From assembly GCF_015477605.1 (NCBI RefSeq), contig NZ_JADLQX010000021.1:62001-126000 (forward strand): a stretch of 64,000 nt of DNA. The letters run 5' to 3'. The DNA is from Nocardia amamiensis (lineage in GTDB: Bacteria; Actinomycetota; Actinomycetes; Mycobacteriales; Mycobacteriaceae). A model generated the notes under the pieces. It searched no databases. It saw only the letters and a list, made by a program, of their open reading frames with translations, and had not been told where the DNA came from. Shown in pieces: positions 12,119 to 20,994 of the stretch. The translations under genes were made by a program, and so were the position numbers. Numbering within the stretch: position 1 is the first letter of the stretch; each line of letters begins with the position of its first letter.

Positions 12119-13006
12119 ATGACAGATGAAGGTGGCTCAACTCTGCCCAGGCGTCAGCTGGGCTGGCATCTCCGCGACGGCCGCAGTGAACTCGGCCTGA
12201 CTCTGGAGCAGGTCGCGACGATGATGCAGTGGAGCAAGAGCAAGCTCGCTCGCATCGAAAAGGCGGAGGGCAACGGAACTCTGCGCGAAGTAGACATCCG
12301 GGAATTGTGCCGGTTCCTCGGATTCGATGACGACATGACAACCGCTATGGTCGGATTGGCTCGGCAATCGGACGCGAAGTGCTGGTGGCACACGTTCGAC
12401 GATGTCATCCGGAAGAGTTTCAACATGTATGTCGGTCTGGAATCTTCCGCTACTTCGCTCACCATGTTTCGGCCGGATCTGATCCCAGGAATTCTCCAGA
12501 CCGCCGACTACGCGCGGGCGCTCGATCGAATCTACTTTCCCGGAGAATCGGCCGACGAGCTCGATCGACGAGTGCAGCTTCGGATCAAGCGCCAAAACAT
12601 CATCTTGCGTCGTCACCATCCGGTTTCCGTCGATATCGTTTTGCACGAGTCTGCATTGCGGTCGGTCGTCGGTGGGCCGAAGACGATGGCTGTGCAGCTT
12701 CGACACATAGCGGACGTGAGTACGCGCCCGAATGTCACCATTCGAGTCCTCCCCTTCAGCGCAGGGTTTCCGCTCGGGTTGTACGTGGGGCCGTACGTAA
12801 TCCTGGACTTCGGCCGGGACAACAAGGGGAAGGAGGTTGCGCCTCGAATCGTGTTCCTGGAGGGCTATACCGGCGACATGTACCTTGAACGTGAGCAAGA
12901 CACACAGATGTATCAGACGGCGTCTACAGCGATCCAGCGCGCATCGTTGGATACTGTGGCAAGCAGGAACCTGTTGCGGCAGGTAGCAAAGGGGTTTGCG
13001 GCGTGA
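12119..13006 (+). CDS. Scr1-type XRE regulator with DUF5753 domain
   Basis: 295 residues. An XRE helix-turn-helix occupies about residues 10-75 (LGLTLEQVATMMQWSKSKLARI). The remainder, with LIPGILQTADYARAL, RVQLRIKRQNIIL and the LPFSAGFP segment, is the DUF5753 domain seen in hundreds of actinobacterial regulators. These pair with a small DUF397 protein, as here. The ATG at 12119 has GGGGG upstream; an 11-residue extension to 12086 is less likely. Stop and next start overlap as GTGA. Confidence 0.92.
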   Translation: MTDEGGSTLPRRQLGWHLRDGRSELGLTLEQVATMMQWSKSKLARIEKAEGNGTLREVDIRELCRFLGFDDDMTTAMVGLARQSDAKCWWHTFDDVIRKSFNMYVGLESSATSLTMFRPDLIPGILQTADYARALDRIYFPGESADELDRRVQLRIKRQNIILRRHHPVSVDIVLHESALRSVVGGPKTMAVQLRHIADVSTRPNVTIRVLPFSAGFPLGLYVGPYVILDFGRDNKGKEVAPRIVFLEGYTGDMYLEREQDTQMYQTASTAIQRASLDTVASRNLLRQVAKGFAA

Positions 13007-13209
13007 ACATCGATCTATCTACCGCCAAGTGGTTCAAGAGTCCTTACAGCGCTGGAGGTTCGGAGTGCGTCGAGGTTGCATTCCTCGATAGCGGCGTTGT
13101 CGGCGTTCGCGACTCGAAGAACCCGGCTGGCCCGGCGCTGGTCTTCGCTCCTGCTGAATGGGATGCATTTACCGCCGGGATGGTCGAGGGCGAGTTCGAT
13201 CGGTTGTGA
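13003..13209 (+). CDS. DUF397 protein, partner of the Scr1-type regulator
   Basis: 68 residues. W-x-K-S-x-Y-S-x-G-x-x-x-C-V-E-V (AKWFKSPYSAGGSECVEVAF), the central G-V-R-D-S-K and the closing F-x-x-x-E-W-x-A-F are the DUF397 hallmarks. Such genes are co-transcribed with DUF5753 regulators and are proposed to act as their antagonist or co-factor in morphological or stress control. GTG start inside the 3' end of the regulator gene indicates translational coupling. Confidence 0.92.
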   Translation: MNIDLSTAKWFKSPYSAGGSECVEVAFLDSGVVGVRDSKNPAGPALVFAPAEWDAFTAGMVEGEFDRL

Positions 13210-13269
13210 GCGCGGTATCAGCAACCGGAGCGGGTAGGCCGACTCGGCCTGCACTGAGCAGACACCGTG

Positions 13270-13312
13270 CGGGCCTTCCGGTATTCGATGTTCAAATCGA
13301 CCGGAAGACCCG
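13270..13312. terminator. Hairpin between convergent DUF397 and terD genes
   Basis: CGGGCCTTCCGGT (13270-13282) pairs with ACCGGAAGACCCG (13300-13312) with one internal mismatch; the loop contains a further CGAT-GTTCAA-ATCG. The location between two convergent stop codons fits a shared terminator, although no T run follows. Confidence 0.5.
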
Positions 13313-13329
13313 CGCCGAGGGAAACTCGC

Positions 13330-13905
13330 TCAGATGTTGACGCCGTAATCGCGGGCGATACCCGCGAGACCCGACGCGTACCCCTGGCCGATGGCCCGGA
13401 ATTTCCATTCGTTGTTGTGCCGGTACAGCTCGCCGAAGATCATTGCCGTTTCGGTGGAAGCGTCTTCGGTGAGGTCGTAGCGGGCTAGTTCCACGCCGGT
13501 GCCGGCGTCGACTACGCGGATGAAGGCGTTGCGGATCTGGCCGAAGGACTGGCCGCGAGCGTCGGCGTCGTGGATGGAGACCGGGAAGAAGATATTCGTG
13601 ATGGTGGGCGGCGTGGCGGTGAGGTCGACGTTGATAACCTCGTCGTCGCCCTCGCCGGCGCCGGTCAGGTTGTCGCCGGTGTGCTCGATGGACCCCTCAG
13701 GCGAACGGAGGTTGTTGTAGAAGATGAAGTGCTGGTCGGATAGCACTTTCAGGCTCGGCCCGCACGCGAGCGCGCTGGCATCGAGGTCGTAGTCGGCGCC
13801 GGTCGTGGTACGGACGTCCCAGCCCAGACCCACCGACACCTTCGTGAGATTCGCGGCCTGCTTGGACAGCGAAACATTGCCGCCTTTGGCCAAAGTGACG
13901 CTCAT
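13330..13905 (-). CDS. TerD-family stress protein
   Basis: 191 residues, full TerD length. The start MSVTLAKGGNVSLSKQA, the acidic metal-binding motif DYDLDASALACG (about residues 38-49) and GEGDDEVINVDL (about 84-95) are the calcium-binding signature of TerD domains. TerD proteins take part in tellurite/stress response systems, in the cytoplasm or at the membrane. It is alone here, without terC/terB. A second, more divergent TerD gene is at 44,633. GAAGGGG ribosome-binding site precedes the ATG at 13,905. Confidence 0.92.
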   Translation of the reverse strand: MSVTLAKGGNVSLSKQAANLTKVSVGLGWDVRTTTGADYDLDASALACGPSLKVLSDQHFIFYNNLRSPEGSIEHTGDNLTGAGEGDDEVINVDLTATPPTITNIFFPVSIHDADARGQSFGQIRNAFIRVVDAGTGVELARYDLTEDASTETAMIFGELYRHNNEWKFRAIGQGYASGLAGIARDYGVNI

Positions 13906-13971
13906 GATCCCCTTCCGCGCGGCACGGCCGGTGCCGCCTTTCTTTCTTGCTACCCGGAAACCTCGGGCCGT

Positions 13972-14475
13972 TCAGTTCTTGTCGTCCACCCAGGATTGCA
14001 ACGTGCTCACCCGGCCTTTCAGCGCGCGCAGCTCGCTCTCGTCGTCGAGCACCGAGCGCTGGATGCCCTGCACGACCGCGAAGGCCGATTGACGGTGGTC
14101 GTCGATCACGTCGACGTCGATGCGTACGGCCACATAGTCATCGGCGTCGGGCATGCCCTCCGCGACCACGTGTGCGGTGCCGCGCGCGCACATCGCCACG
14201 TTGCCGCCGCCGAGGATCAGCAGCGCCACTTCGGGGCGCTCGCGCAGCCGGGCCAGCGACCCGCGGTCGAATTTGAGGCTGATGAGTATTTGCCGATCGC
14301 CCGCTCGCACCGGCCAGGACACCGGAATCGCGTGCGGCGCAGGGTCGGTGGTCACCAGCACGCCGATCGTCTCCAGGGGCCATTCCGGGAGCACGTCCAG
14401 CTCGGGATGATCTGCCGAGTTGTGTTGACGTTGGGCGGGGCTCGCTCCGGCTGCCATCTTCGTCACCTCATGCAT
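13972..14475 (-). CDS. Pyridoxamine 5'-phosphate oxidase-like FMN/F420-binding protein
   Basis: 167 residues with a split-barrel fold signature: PHAIPVSWPVRAGDRQILIS, then KFDRGSLARLRERPEVALLI, then GTAHVV. These proteins bind FMN, F420 or heme and the substrate cannot be inferred. Another start is the ATG at 14,457 (six residues later). Upstream of the TerD gene on the same strand with about 66 bp between them, so the two may share a transcript. Confidence 0.75.
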   Translation of the reverse strand: MHEVTKMAAGASPAQRQHNSADHPELDVLPEWPLETIGVLVTTDPAPHAIPVSWPVRAGDRQILISLKFDRGSLARLRERPEVALLILGGGNVAMCARGTAHVVAEGMPDADDYVAVRIDVDVIDDHRQSAFAVVQGIQRSVLDDESELRALKGRVSTLQSWVDDKN

Positions 14476-14659
14476 AGTCGAGCGCGGCGGGCTGTACCGC
14501 GCTTGCTAGCAGTCTAAAGGGCTGGGCCCGTTGTTCGCTGGCGCTGAGCCCTTTGTCCGGACCGCTCTCAGGCGACTATCAGGCCCGCTCGGGGACGGCC
14601 AGACCGAGACCGATGCGGGTGGCGGCCGCATGTCCTCGACACGGCCGGCAGTGCGGTGA

Positions 14660-15628
14660 TCACAGCATGCGGCGTGGTTTGCTCAGCGCCTTGGCGCGGC
14701 GCACCGACACCCGCGACCACACCGCCTGCTGTACGGCCAAGGTCGCCCAGCCCGCCAGCGCCATCCCGGACAAGTTCACCACGAGTTGCAGTGTGCTGCC
14801 CCAGATCGCCGATCCGACACCGAAGGCGGCGCCGAGCGCGATGTTGCCCGCGGCGGGCACCGTGGTCACCGAGATGAAGACACCGGCCATCCCACCCGCC
14901 TTGGCCGAAGTCAACGCGAGCACTCCGGCGGCGGCAGCGACGACGGCGACGATGAACGACCATTTGTCGGGGGAGTAGATGAAGGCGGTCCCCGGGCGCG
15001 GACCGGTCACGTCGTCCACGGTGATCCAGCCCAGTGCGCGCCCGATGAGGGCGAGTACGAAGGTGGCGGCGATGGCGGCCGTGAAGCCGAGCAGCAGCGT
15101 GCGCACAGCGAGGCCGAACAACACGAATCGGCGGCGCACCAAGGCGACACCCAGCGCCGCGATGGCTCCGAATTCCGGACCGAGGACCATCGCCCCGATG
15201 ACCAGAATCTGCGAATCCAGCACGATCGCGATCGCGGCGATCACCGTGGCGAAGGTCATGAAGCTGAGATAGGTCCAGTTCAGCTCGGTTTCCTCATACG
15301 AGCGCTGCGCGACATCGGCCCAGATGACGGCGTCCGCACTGCTGCCAGGTGTGCGCACCTCGGCATCGAATCCACTGCGCGACAGCCAGGTACGCACCGG
15401 CTGGATCTCGATGCTGCCCGCATGATGCAGCCCGATCGCGCGCAACCGCTGGACGACGTCGTTCCCCGCCTCCCGCGCGACGTCGGCCAGCACCACGTCA
15501 CCGCTGGGCCGGAGGGAGGCGCCGCGCATCACCGCGAGGCCACTGACGGCATCCTCATGTTCGAGGATCCGAATCACGTCATCGGTCATCTCGGCCGGGG
15601 CCAGCATCCGCAGGTGCAACACCCCCAT
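14660..15628 (-). CDS. DUF389 integral membrane protein
   Basis: 322 residues from the ATG at 15,628. An N-terminal soluble ferredoxin-like part (about 1-95) is followed by several membrane helices with the motif LVIGAMVLGPEFGAIAALG (about residues 148-166), the hallmark of the DUF389 / TIGR00271 family. Function unknown. The 54-residue extension upstream is Arg-rich and not family-like. SYEETELNWTYLSFMTFATV marks entry into the membrane domain. Confidence 0.88.
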   Translation of the reverse strand: MGVLHLRMLAPAEMTDDVIRILEHEDAVSGLAVMRGASLRPSGDVVLADVAREAGNDVVQRLRAIGLHHAGSIEIQPVRTWLSRSGFDAEVRTPGSSADAVIWADVAQRSYEETELNWTYLSFMTFATVIAAIAIVLDSQILVIGAMVLGPEFGAIAALGVALVRRRFVLFGLAVRTLLLGFTAAIAATFVLALIGRALGWITVDDVTGPRPGTAFIYSPDKWSFIVAVVAAAAGVLALTSAKAGGMAGVFISVTTVPAAGNIALGAAFGVGSAIWGSTLQLVVNLSGMALAGWATLAVQQAVWSRVSVRRAKALSKPRRML

Positions 15629-15918
15629 AGTGTGCCGCGCTCCGCCGTGTATCTCGCTGCGACCCGGCACAACGCTCCAACGGCCACGATGAGGTGACCA
15701 GGCAAGCCCTGTTGCGCGCCGCACGCGACGAATTCGCAGTAGGGGCTGGCCGGTGCCGGGGCCGACCGCATTCGGGCCGTGGACGAGCATGCTGCGGCGC
15801 TATGACCTGGTGCCCGGCATCGCGCCGCAGACCCCGCTCGGCACGTAACGTGCTGCGTCACCTGTGCGTGGGCCCTTGCCCGGGCTGCTCTCAACCGGTG
15901 GTCAGGCCCTGGCGACGG

Positions 15919-16374
15919 TCAGGCCGAAACCAACGCGGGGATGTCGAGCGTGGCGGCCCACTGCTGCGCCATGTGCTTGACCCGGACCTCCGTCGACGCG
16001 TCGTGGCGCGCGTGCTCGCCGACCTGGGTGGCGCCGCGTGCGATGAGCTTCTCGGCGATGATCTCGCCGCCTCGGTTGAAGGTGTCGCCGTACACGGTGT
16101 CGCCGAGACCGAAGACGGCGAACCGCAGGCCGGTCAGTTCCGGCGCATGGCGGTCGAGCGCGTCGGCGAAGGGTTCGGCGCCGGTCGGCAGATCACCGTC
16201 GCCGTAGGTCGAGCACACGATGACGTGGAAGTCGCGCACGTCCAGGTCCTCGATGTCGAAGTCCGTCATGTCGTGCACCGAGACGTCGTGCGCTCCGGAG
16301 AGCTCGGCGGCGATGCTGTCCGCGGCGGACTCCGCGGTCCCCATCTCGGTTCCGAACAAAATGACGACGCGCAC
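15919..16374 (-). CDS. Flavodoxin
   Basis: 151 residues, small and acidic, with the FMN phosphate loop FGTEMGTAESAA (about 6-17), the CSTYGDGDLPTGA loop (about 57-69) and FGLGDTVYG. Flavodoxins carry electrons in place of ferredoxin and are commonly induced by iron shortage. A 15/19 match to the IdeR iron box lies about 20 bp upstream of the ATG, which fits that role. The gene is single; no obvious reductase partner is in the window. Confidence 0.9.
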   Translation of the reverse strand: MRVVILFGTEMGTAESAADSIAAELSGAHDVSVHDMTDFDIEDLDVRDFHVIVCSTYGDGDLPTGAEPFADALDRHAPELTGLRFAVFGLGDTVYGDTFNRGGEIIAEKLIARGATQVGEHARHDASTEVRVKHMAQQWAATLDIPALVSA

Positions 16375-16394
16375 CAGCGCCCCCTCTCCATTTG

Positions 16395-16413
16395 ATTGGT
16401 GAGGCTATCCTAA
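16395..16413 (-). promoter_or_regulatory. Putative IdeR/DtxR iron box upstream of flavodoxin
   Basis: ATTGGTGAGGCTATCCTAA matches the IdeR consensus TTAGGTTAGGCTAACCTAA at 15 of 19 positions, with the right half (AGGCTANCCTAA) nearly perfect. It lies 21 bp upstream of the flavodoxin start codon, where IdeR would block transcription when iron is plentiful. Confidence 0.6.
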
Positions 16414-16432
16414 TTCGCTAGCGCGTGGTTCG

Positions 16433-16522
16433 CTACCGCTTCCGCACGGTCAAGTAGGTGGTCACGATCACCATAAGGGCGAAGGCGATGGCGATGATGA
16501 CAGCGGCGGTCGGCCAGTCCAT
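16433..16522 (-). CDS. Small single-pass membrane protein (29 residues)
   Basis: The peptide is MDWPTAAVIIAIAFALM then VIVTTYLTVRKR: one hydrophobic helix with a positively charged C-terminus (RKR), typical of tiny type-I-in topology membrane proteins. A good ribosome-binding site, AAAGGA, is 6-7 bp before the ATG. The coding sense agrees with a real gene but the family is not known to me. It lies directly upstream of the flavodoxin gene and its iron box on the same strand. Confidence 0.6.
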   Translation of the reverse strand: MDWPTAAVIIAIAFALMVIVTTYLTVRKR

Positions 16523-17024
16523 GACTCATCCTTTCAGCGGTATCACACTGCCTTCATGGTGTCCCGGAGGCGAGGAGTGCGGAAAGGGTCGAACGTCCCA
16601 GCGAAACGCTGGCGAACGGCCGGATCGAGACCGACCGTTCCGATTGACGGAATGTCGTCCGCGATGCATCATTCGTAACGGTGCCCATTGTTTTCTGGGC
16701 AAACCACTTCCTGCCGGCCAATGACCGTCCGGCTCGGCGGCTGCCACTCGTGTCCTTCGGCCTCGCCCATGCACGGGTCAGCGCTTCCAACCATGACGCT
16801 TCGGCGTCCGGCCGTGAGTGAGGTGAAACGAAATGATCTACCAGTCGTCTGTATACCGGGTGATCAATTCGTACCCGCGCCTCGGCAGCCTTCCCCACTT
16901 CTGAATTCACCGCGCCGAGCGCGGAACTCTCGCGTCGATGCCACGGCATCGGCGGATTCACCCCTCGGCGCGGCTCCCCGGATACAAGCGGAAAACCGGT
17001 GGATAGACAGATGTGGAGAGAGTC
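16523..17024. other. Gene-free region upstream of the stealth gene
   Basis: About 500 bp with no convincing coding sequence on either strand. It holds a short hairpin (TGCCCA-N8-TGGGCA, 16,682-16,701) and the ribosome-binding site GGAGAG for the next gene. The region around 16,830-16,890 is relatively AT-rich and may hold the promoter of the stealth gene, but no clear -35/-10 pair is visible. Confidence 0.4.
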
Positions 17025-18485
17025 ATGGTGGACAGGGGTGTGAACGCGGGGGCGGTAGAAATGGTGACGCGACCGATGGCGGGCAATCTCGCCGTGTCGG
17101 CCGCGATGATCGGGGATCTGGGCTATCTGCGCGAGGAATTGGCGGCGGCGGAGGTGCCCTTTCTGCTCGTGCGCGACAGCGGGCACCGACTGGTGCTCGC
17201 GGCCGACGCGGCGCACCGCCCGATGGTGCGCCGGGTGACGGCCGCTGCGGTCGCGGCTGGATTCTCCTGTGTGGAGTTGCGGCAGAACGTGTTGCGGCTC
17301 GGGCGCGACCATGACCCGGCCCATCACGTCGATCTGGAGCTGTGGGAGTACCAGGGCGACACGGTGACGTGTCCGCGCCCGAACGCGCTCACCCGGATGG
17401 TGTTCGACCTCGCCGATGTCGAGCACACGCAGGTGCGGCTGTTCGACCGGACCTGGCCGACCCTGGTGGACATGTTCACGCCGCAGTCCACCGACGTCGA
17501 TTTCGACATCGACTTGGTGTTCTCCTGGGTGGACGGCTCCGATCCGGAATTCCGCGCTCGTCGCGCCGGAATGCTCGCCCAGGTGGTGGTCGGCGATGGC
17601 GATGACGCGGACGCCCGCATCCGGCAGATCGACGAGCTCAGGTACGCGCTGCGGTCGGTGCACAAGAACGCGCCATGGATCCGCAGGATCTTCATCGCCA
17701 CCGACTCCGCGACGCCGGACTGGCTGTCCGAGCACCCGGAGGTGACGGTGGTGCGGGCGGTGGATCATTTCCGCGACACCACCGGCTTGCCGGTCTTCAA
17801 TTCACACGCGGTGGAATGCCAGTTGCAGCACATCGAAGGGCTCAGCGAGCACTTCCTGTACTCCAACGACGACATGTTCTTCGCGCGGCCGGTGCGCCCG
17901 TCGATGTTCTTCACCCCTGCCGGGGTGAGCCGGTTCATCGAGGCGGACACCAGAATCGGTCCGGGGCGTAACAACGAGCGGCGCAGCGGTTTCGAGAATG
18001 CCGCTCGGGTGAACCGGGCGCTGCTCGCCGACCGCTTCGGCCATGTGATCACGCGGCATCTGGAGCACACGCCTGCGCCGCTGCGGCGCAGCGTGCTGCT
18101 GGAGATGGAAGAGGAATTCGCCGCCGATTTCGCGCGCACGAGTGCGAGCCGGTTCCGGGCGGCGACCGACATCTCGGTCACCAACTCGCTGTATCACTAC
18201 TACGCCCTGCTGACGGGTCGGGCGGTGCCGCAGGAATCGGCGAAGATGCGCTACGTCGACACGACGAGCTACACCGGCCTGGCTCTGCTGGACGGGTTGG
18301 CGCGCCACCGCGACGTCGACTTCTTCTGCCTCAACGACGGCAGTTTCCCCGAGGTCGCCGAGACCGAGCGGGTCCGGATCGTGTCGGAGTTCCTCGCCGG
18401 CTACTTCCCTGAGCCCGCACCGTGGGAGCGGCTCAGCGCACCGCCTCGTCATCCGCTTCCGGAGTCGACGCCTGGCGCCGCATGA
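17025..18485 (+). CDS. Stealth-family sugar-phosphate transferase
   Basis: 486 residues. The conserved stealth regions are visible: CR1 IDLVFSWVDGSDPEF (about 160-175), CR2 RDELRYALRS-like RQIDELRYALRSVHKNAPWI, CR3 EHFLYSNDDMFFARPV, and CR4 in the last third (VTNSLYHYYAL). These enzymes transfer hexose-1-phosphate units to build phosphodiester-linked capsule-like polysaccharides and are found from bacteria to GNPTAB in animals. No other capsule gene is nearby. ATG at 17,025 has GGAGAG before it; a GTG four codons earlier is possible. The last 53 bp overlap the convergent phosphodiesterase gene. Confidence 0.9.
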   Translation: MVDRGVNAGAVEMVTRPMAGNLAVSAAMIGDLGYLREELAAAEVPFLLVRDSGHRLVLAADAAHRPMVRRVTAAAVAAGFSCVELRQNVLRLGRDHDPAHHVDLELWEYQGDTVTCPRPNALTRMVFDLADVEHTQVRLFDRTWPTLVDMFTPQSTDVDFDIDLVFSWVDGSDPEFRARRAGMLAQVVVGDGDDADARIRQIDELRYALRSVHKNAPWIRRIFIATDSATPDWLSEHPEVTVVRAVDHFRDTTGLPVFNSHAVECQLQHIEGLSEHFLYSNDDMFFARPVRPSMFFTPAGVSRFIEADTRIGPGRNNERRSGFENAARVNRALLADRFGHVITRHLEHTPAPLRRSVLLEMEEEFAADFARTSASRFRAATDISVTNSLYHYYALLTGRAVPQESAKMRYVDTTSYTGLALLDGLARHRDVDFFCLNDGSFPEVAETERVRIVSEFLAGYFPEPAPWERLSAPPRHPLPESTPGAA

Positions 18486-19386
18486 CGTGCGGGATGCGGG
18501 CGGCGGGCGGAATCACGATTCCTTCCTCCGCCAGCCGCTGCTGCGCCTCTTCAGGCGTCGACGGAGCACCGACGGTGCTGCCGCGTTCGATGGGCACCAC
18601 CGAGTGCACCACGGTGTCCGGGTAGATGTGCACGTAGTTGAAGGCTTGCGCGCCGTCCCGCCCGCGCAGGCCGCCCTGCGCGACGCCGAGATCCTGGCTG
18701 TAGCAGGTCGCCGACGCCACCGAGACCGGGATGCCCGCGAAGGTCGCGCTGGTGGAGAAGTGCAGGTGGCCCGCGAGGATGGCGCGCACGTCGCTGCCGT
18801 CGAGTACGTCGGCCAGCCTGCGCTGGTCGCGCAGCTCCACGGTGACGGCCAGATCGATGACGCACGGCACCGGCGGATGGTGCATGGCCAGGATGGTGCC
18901 GAAGGGGGCGGGTTCGGCCAGCACGTTGCGCAGCCATTCCAGCTGGTCGTCGGAGATCTCGCCGTAGTGGTGGCCGGGTACCGAGGTGTCCAGGGCGATG
19001 ATACGCAAGCCGTCGATCAGGTGGACCCGGTCCAGCGGGGAGGTGGTGGCGCGCTCGCCGAGCAGCCGGGCGCGCAGCGCGGCGCGGTCGTCGTGGTTGC
19101 CCGTAACCCAAACGATAGGCGCCCGCAAATCTCTGGCAAATGGCTCGATGATCGACTTGAGCTTGCTGTATGCGGCGGGTTCACCTCGATCGGTGAGGTC
19201 GCCGGTGAACACGATCGCGGTCGGACGGATCCGGCTGGCCGCGGCCTGTTCGAGGAGTTGCCGTAAGCGCTGGTCGGCGTCGACATCGCCGTACAAGGGG
19301 GCGTCGTCCGCGATGAGGTGCGTGTCGCTGAAGTGGAACAGCACGTGATCCGGACGCGGGTGCTCCGCGACTCTTGTGATGGGCAC
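18433..19386 (-). CDS. cpdA: Class III cyclic nucleotide phosphodiesterase (Rv0805-like)
   Basis: 317 residues from the GTG at 19,386. All calcineurin-type metallophosphoesterase metal motifs are present: FSDTH, GDLTDRGEP, GNHDD and GHLHFS. By recall, similarity to M. tuberculosis Rv0805 is high and nearly full length (AEHPRPD, YGDVDADQRL, LDRVHLIDGLRII, SVPGHHYGEI, SVASATCY). Rv0805 hydrolyses 2',3'- and 3',5'-cAMP and also influences the cell envelope. An AGGAGG sits 11 bp upstream of the chosen start; a TTG 57 bp earlier is the alternative. Confidence 0.92.
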   Translation of the reverse strand: MPITRVAEHPRPDHVLFHFSDTHLIADDAPLYGDVDADQRLRQLLEQAAASRIRPTAIVFTGDLTDRGEPAAYSKLKSIIEPFARDLRAPIVWVTGNHDDRAALRARLLGERATTSPLDRVHLIDGLRIIALDTSVPGHHYGEISDDQLEWLRNVLAEPAPFGTILAMHHPPVPCVIDLAVTVELRDQRRLADVLDGSDVRAILAGHLHFSTSATFAGIPVSVASATCYSQDLGVAQGGLRGRDGAQAFNYVHIYPDTVVHSVVPIERGSTVGAPSTPEEAQQRLAEEGIVIPPAARIPHVMRRQASTPEADDEAVR

Positions 19387-19550
19387 CGGACCGAAATCCC
19401 TCCTGGCGGTTTGCCCGCCATTGGCTTGGCTCCGTCGCCACAATAGCGTCGGTTACGAACAGGTTTCCCGACGGCTGGTGACGACATGCTTGCGGGAAGG
19501 TGAGGGTTCGGTGTCGAACGCAGGGGAAACGGCCGGCGGAGTGGCGTTGG

Positions 19551-20642
19551 TCACCTTCCGCCGAGGGCGTCCGCGATGCGCAGGGCGTCGACCAGCATCG
19601 CGGCGTCGACGGTGAACGGCTCGTTGTGGATCGTTTCGCCCGGGGCGGTCGCCCTGGTCGCGATAGCGGACAGCGTCTCGTGATCGGCGTCGGCCAGACC
19701 CAGCGCGGCCAGGGTCGTCGGCAGCCCGACCTCGGCGCAGAAATCGAGGACCGTGTCGATCTCGGACGTGGGCGCGCCTTCGAGCACCAACTGGGTGAGC
19801 GTGCCGAAGGCGACCTTCTCGCCGTGCAGGAACGGGTGCGTCCCCGCGGCGGCGGTGAGGCCGTTGTGCACCGCGTGCGCGGCGGCCAGCCCGGACGATT
19901 CGAAACCGAGCCCGGACAGCAGCGTGTTGGCCTCGACGACGCGCTCCAGCGCCGGGGTGACGCTGTGGTTGCGGACCGCGGTCAGCGCCTGCGCGCCGTC
20001 GGCGAGGAGGGTGCGATAGCAGAGCTCCGCGAGCGCGGTGGCGCTGCGCGTCGAGGCTCCGCCGCGCATGTTGCGCACCTGTGCCGCGCTGCACGTGCGC
20101 GCCTCGAACCAGGTGGCCAAAGCGTCACCCATGCCGGCGGCCAGCAGCCGGGCGGGGGCCTGCGCGATGACCGAGGTGTCCACCAGCACCAGCGCGGGAT
20201 TGCGCCGGACCAGCTGATAGGCCTCGAATTCGCCCGCCTCGGTGTAGATCACCGACAGGGCGCTGCACGGCGCGTCACTGGAAGCGGCGGTGGGGCAGCT
20301 GATCATCGGCAGGTCGAGATCGTCGGCGACGGCGCGCGCCGCGTCCAGCACTTTGCCGCCACCCGCGCCCAAAACGACTGTGCTGCCGGATTCTTCGACG
20401 GCGTGCGCGATCCTGGCGATCTCCGCCCTGCTGCATTCACCGCCGGACAGATGGATCGAATAGGCGATCTTCGCATCGGTGAGCGACCGCTCCCATGTCG
20501 TGGCGAGCAGCCGGAAAGCGCTGCCTCCGGACACGATCAGCACCGGACCGCCGATCCCGAGCCGGGTCATCTCCGCACCGAGCGCCGCCGTGGCGTCCCG
20601 CCCCTGCACATAGTGCCCCGGCGAGGAGAACACGCTCAGCAT
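19551..20642 (-). CDS. Glycerol dehydrogenase (Fe/Zn alcohol dehydrogenase family)
   Basis: 363 residues. NAD-binding GAGGGKVLDAARA (about 92-104), the TAASSDAPCSALSVIYTEAG segment and metal ligands in the DAPCS, AAHAVHNGL and GTHPFLHGEKVA motifs match GldA, which oxidises glycerol to dihydroxyacetone or runs in reverse. ATG at 20,642 is preceded by GGGAGG. It stands alone; no dihydroxyacetone kinase is in the window, so the physiological substrate could be another polyol. Confidence 0.9.
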   Translation of the reverse strand: MLSVFSSPGHYVQGRDATAALGAEMTRLGIGGPVLIVSGGSAFRLLATTWERSLTDAKIAYSIHLSGGECSRAEIARIAHAVEESGSTVVLGAGGGKVLDAARAVADDLDLPMISCPTAASSDAPCSALSVIYTEAGEFEAYQLVRRNPALVLVDTSVIAQAPARLLAAGMGDALATWFEARTCSAAQVRNMRGGASTRSATALAELCYRTLLADGAQALTAVRNHSVTPALERVVEANTLLSGLGFESSGLAAAHAVHNGLTAAAGTHPFLHGEKVAFGTLTQLVLEGAPTSEIDTVLDFCAEVGLPTTLAALGLADADHETLSAIATRATAPGETIHNEPFTVDAAMLVDALRIADALGGR

Positions 20643-20994
20643 CCGACACCTCCCGATCCCGGACCGCGACGCGCACACCCCTGCAGCCCGACCGACGACT
20701 CTTCAACGCTACGCGACCCGCGCCTGCCACCGGCTGTGGTTGACCGAACTCGGCCCCCGGAAGCGCTTCACCCTGGTGCGCCGAACGCGCCCGCACTGAC
20801 GCCGCGGACCGGGACCGAACGACGCCGATGGACCCCGCCAGGGGTGCGGCGACACGCGCCCCGACGCCACGACCGGCATCCGGTCCTGCACATCGGATGC
20901 CCGGCCGGGACCGTCACATCGGCGACCCAGTGCCACAAGCAAGCACGACTGCTCTCTGCACCGGATCGAGAGCCGAACCCGCGTACAGGCCCGA
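20643..20994. other. Gene-free region between the MATE and glycerol dehydrogenase genes
   Basis: About 350 bp of GC-rich sequence without a supported gene. It presumably carries the end of the metallophore operon transcript and the promoter of the glycerol dehydrogenase gene; no terminator hairpin with a T run is apparent. Confidence 0.4.

Noticed and set aside
16682..16701. Short hairpin TGCCCA-N8-TGGGCA as a terminator
   Set aside because: Only a 6-bp stem and no gene ends next to it on either strand.
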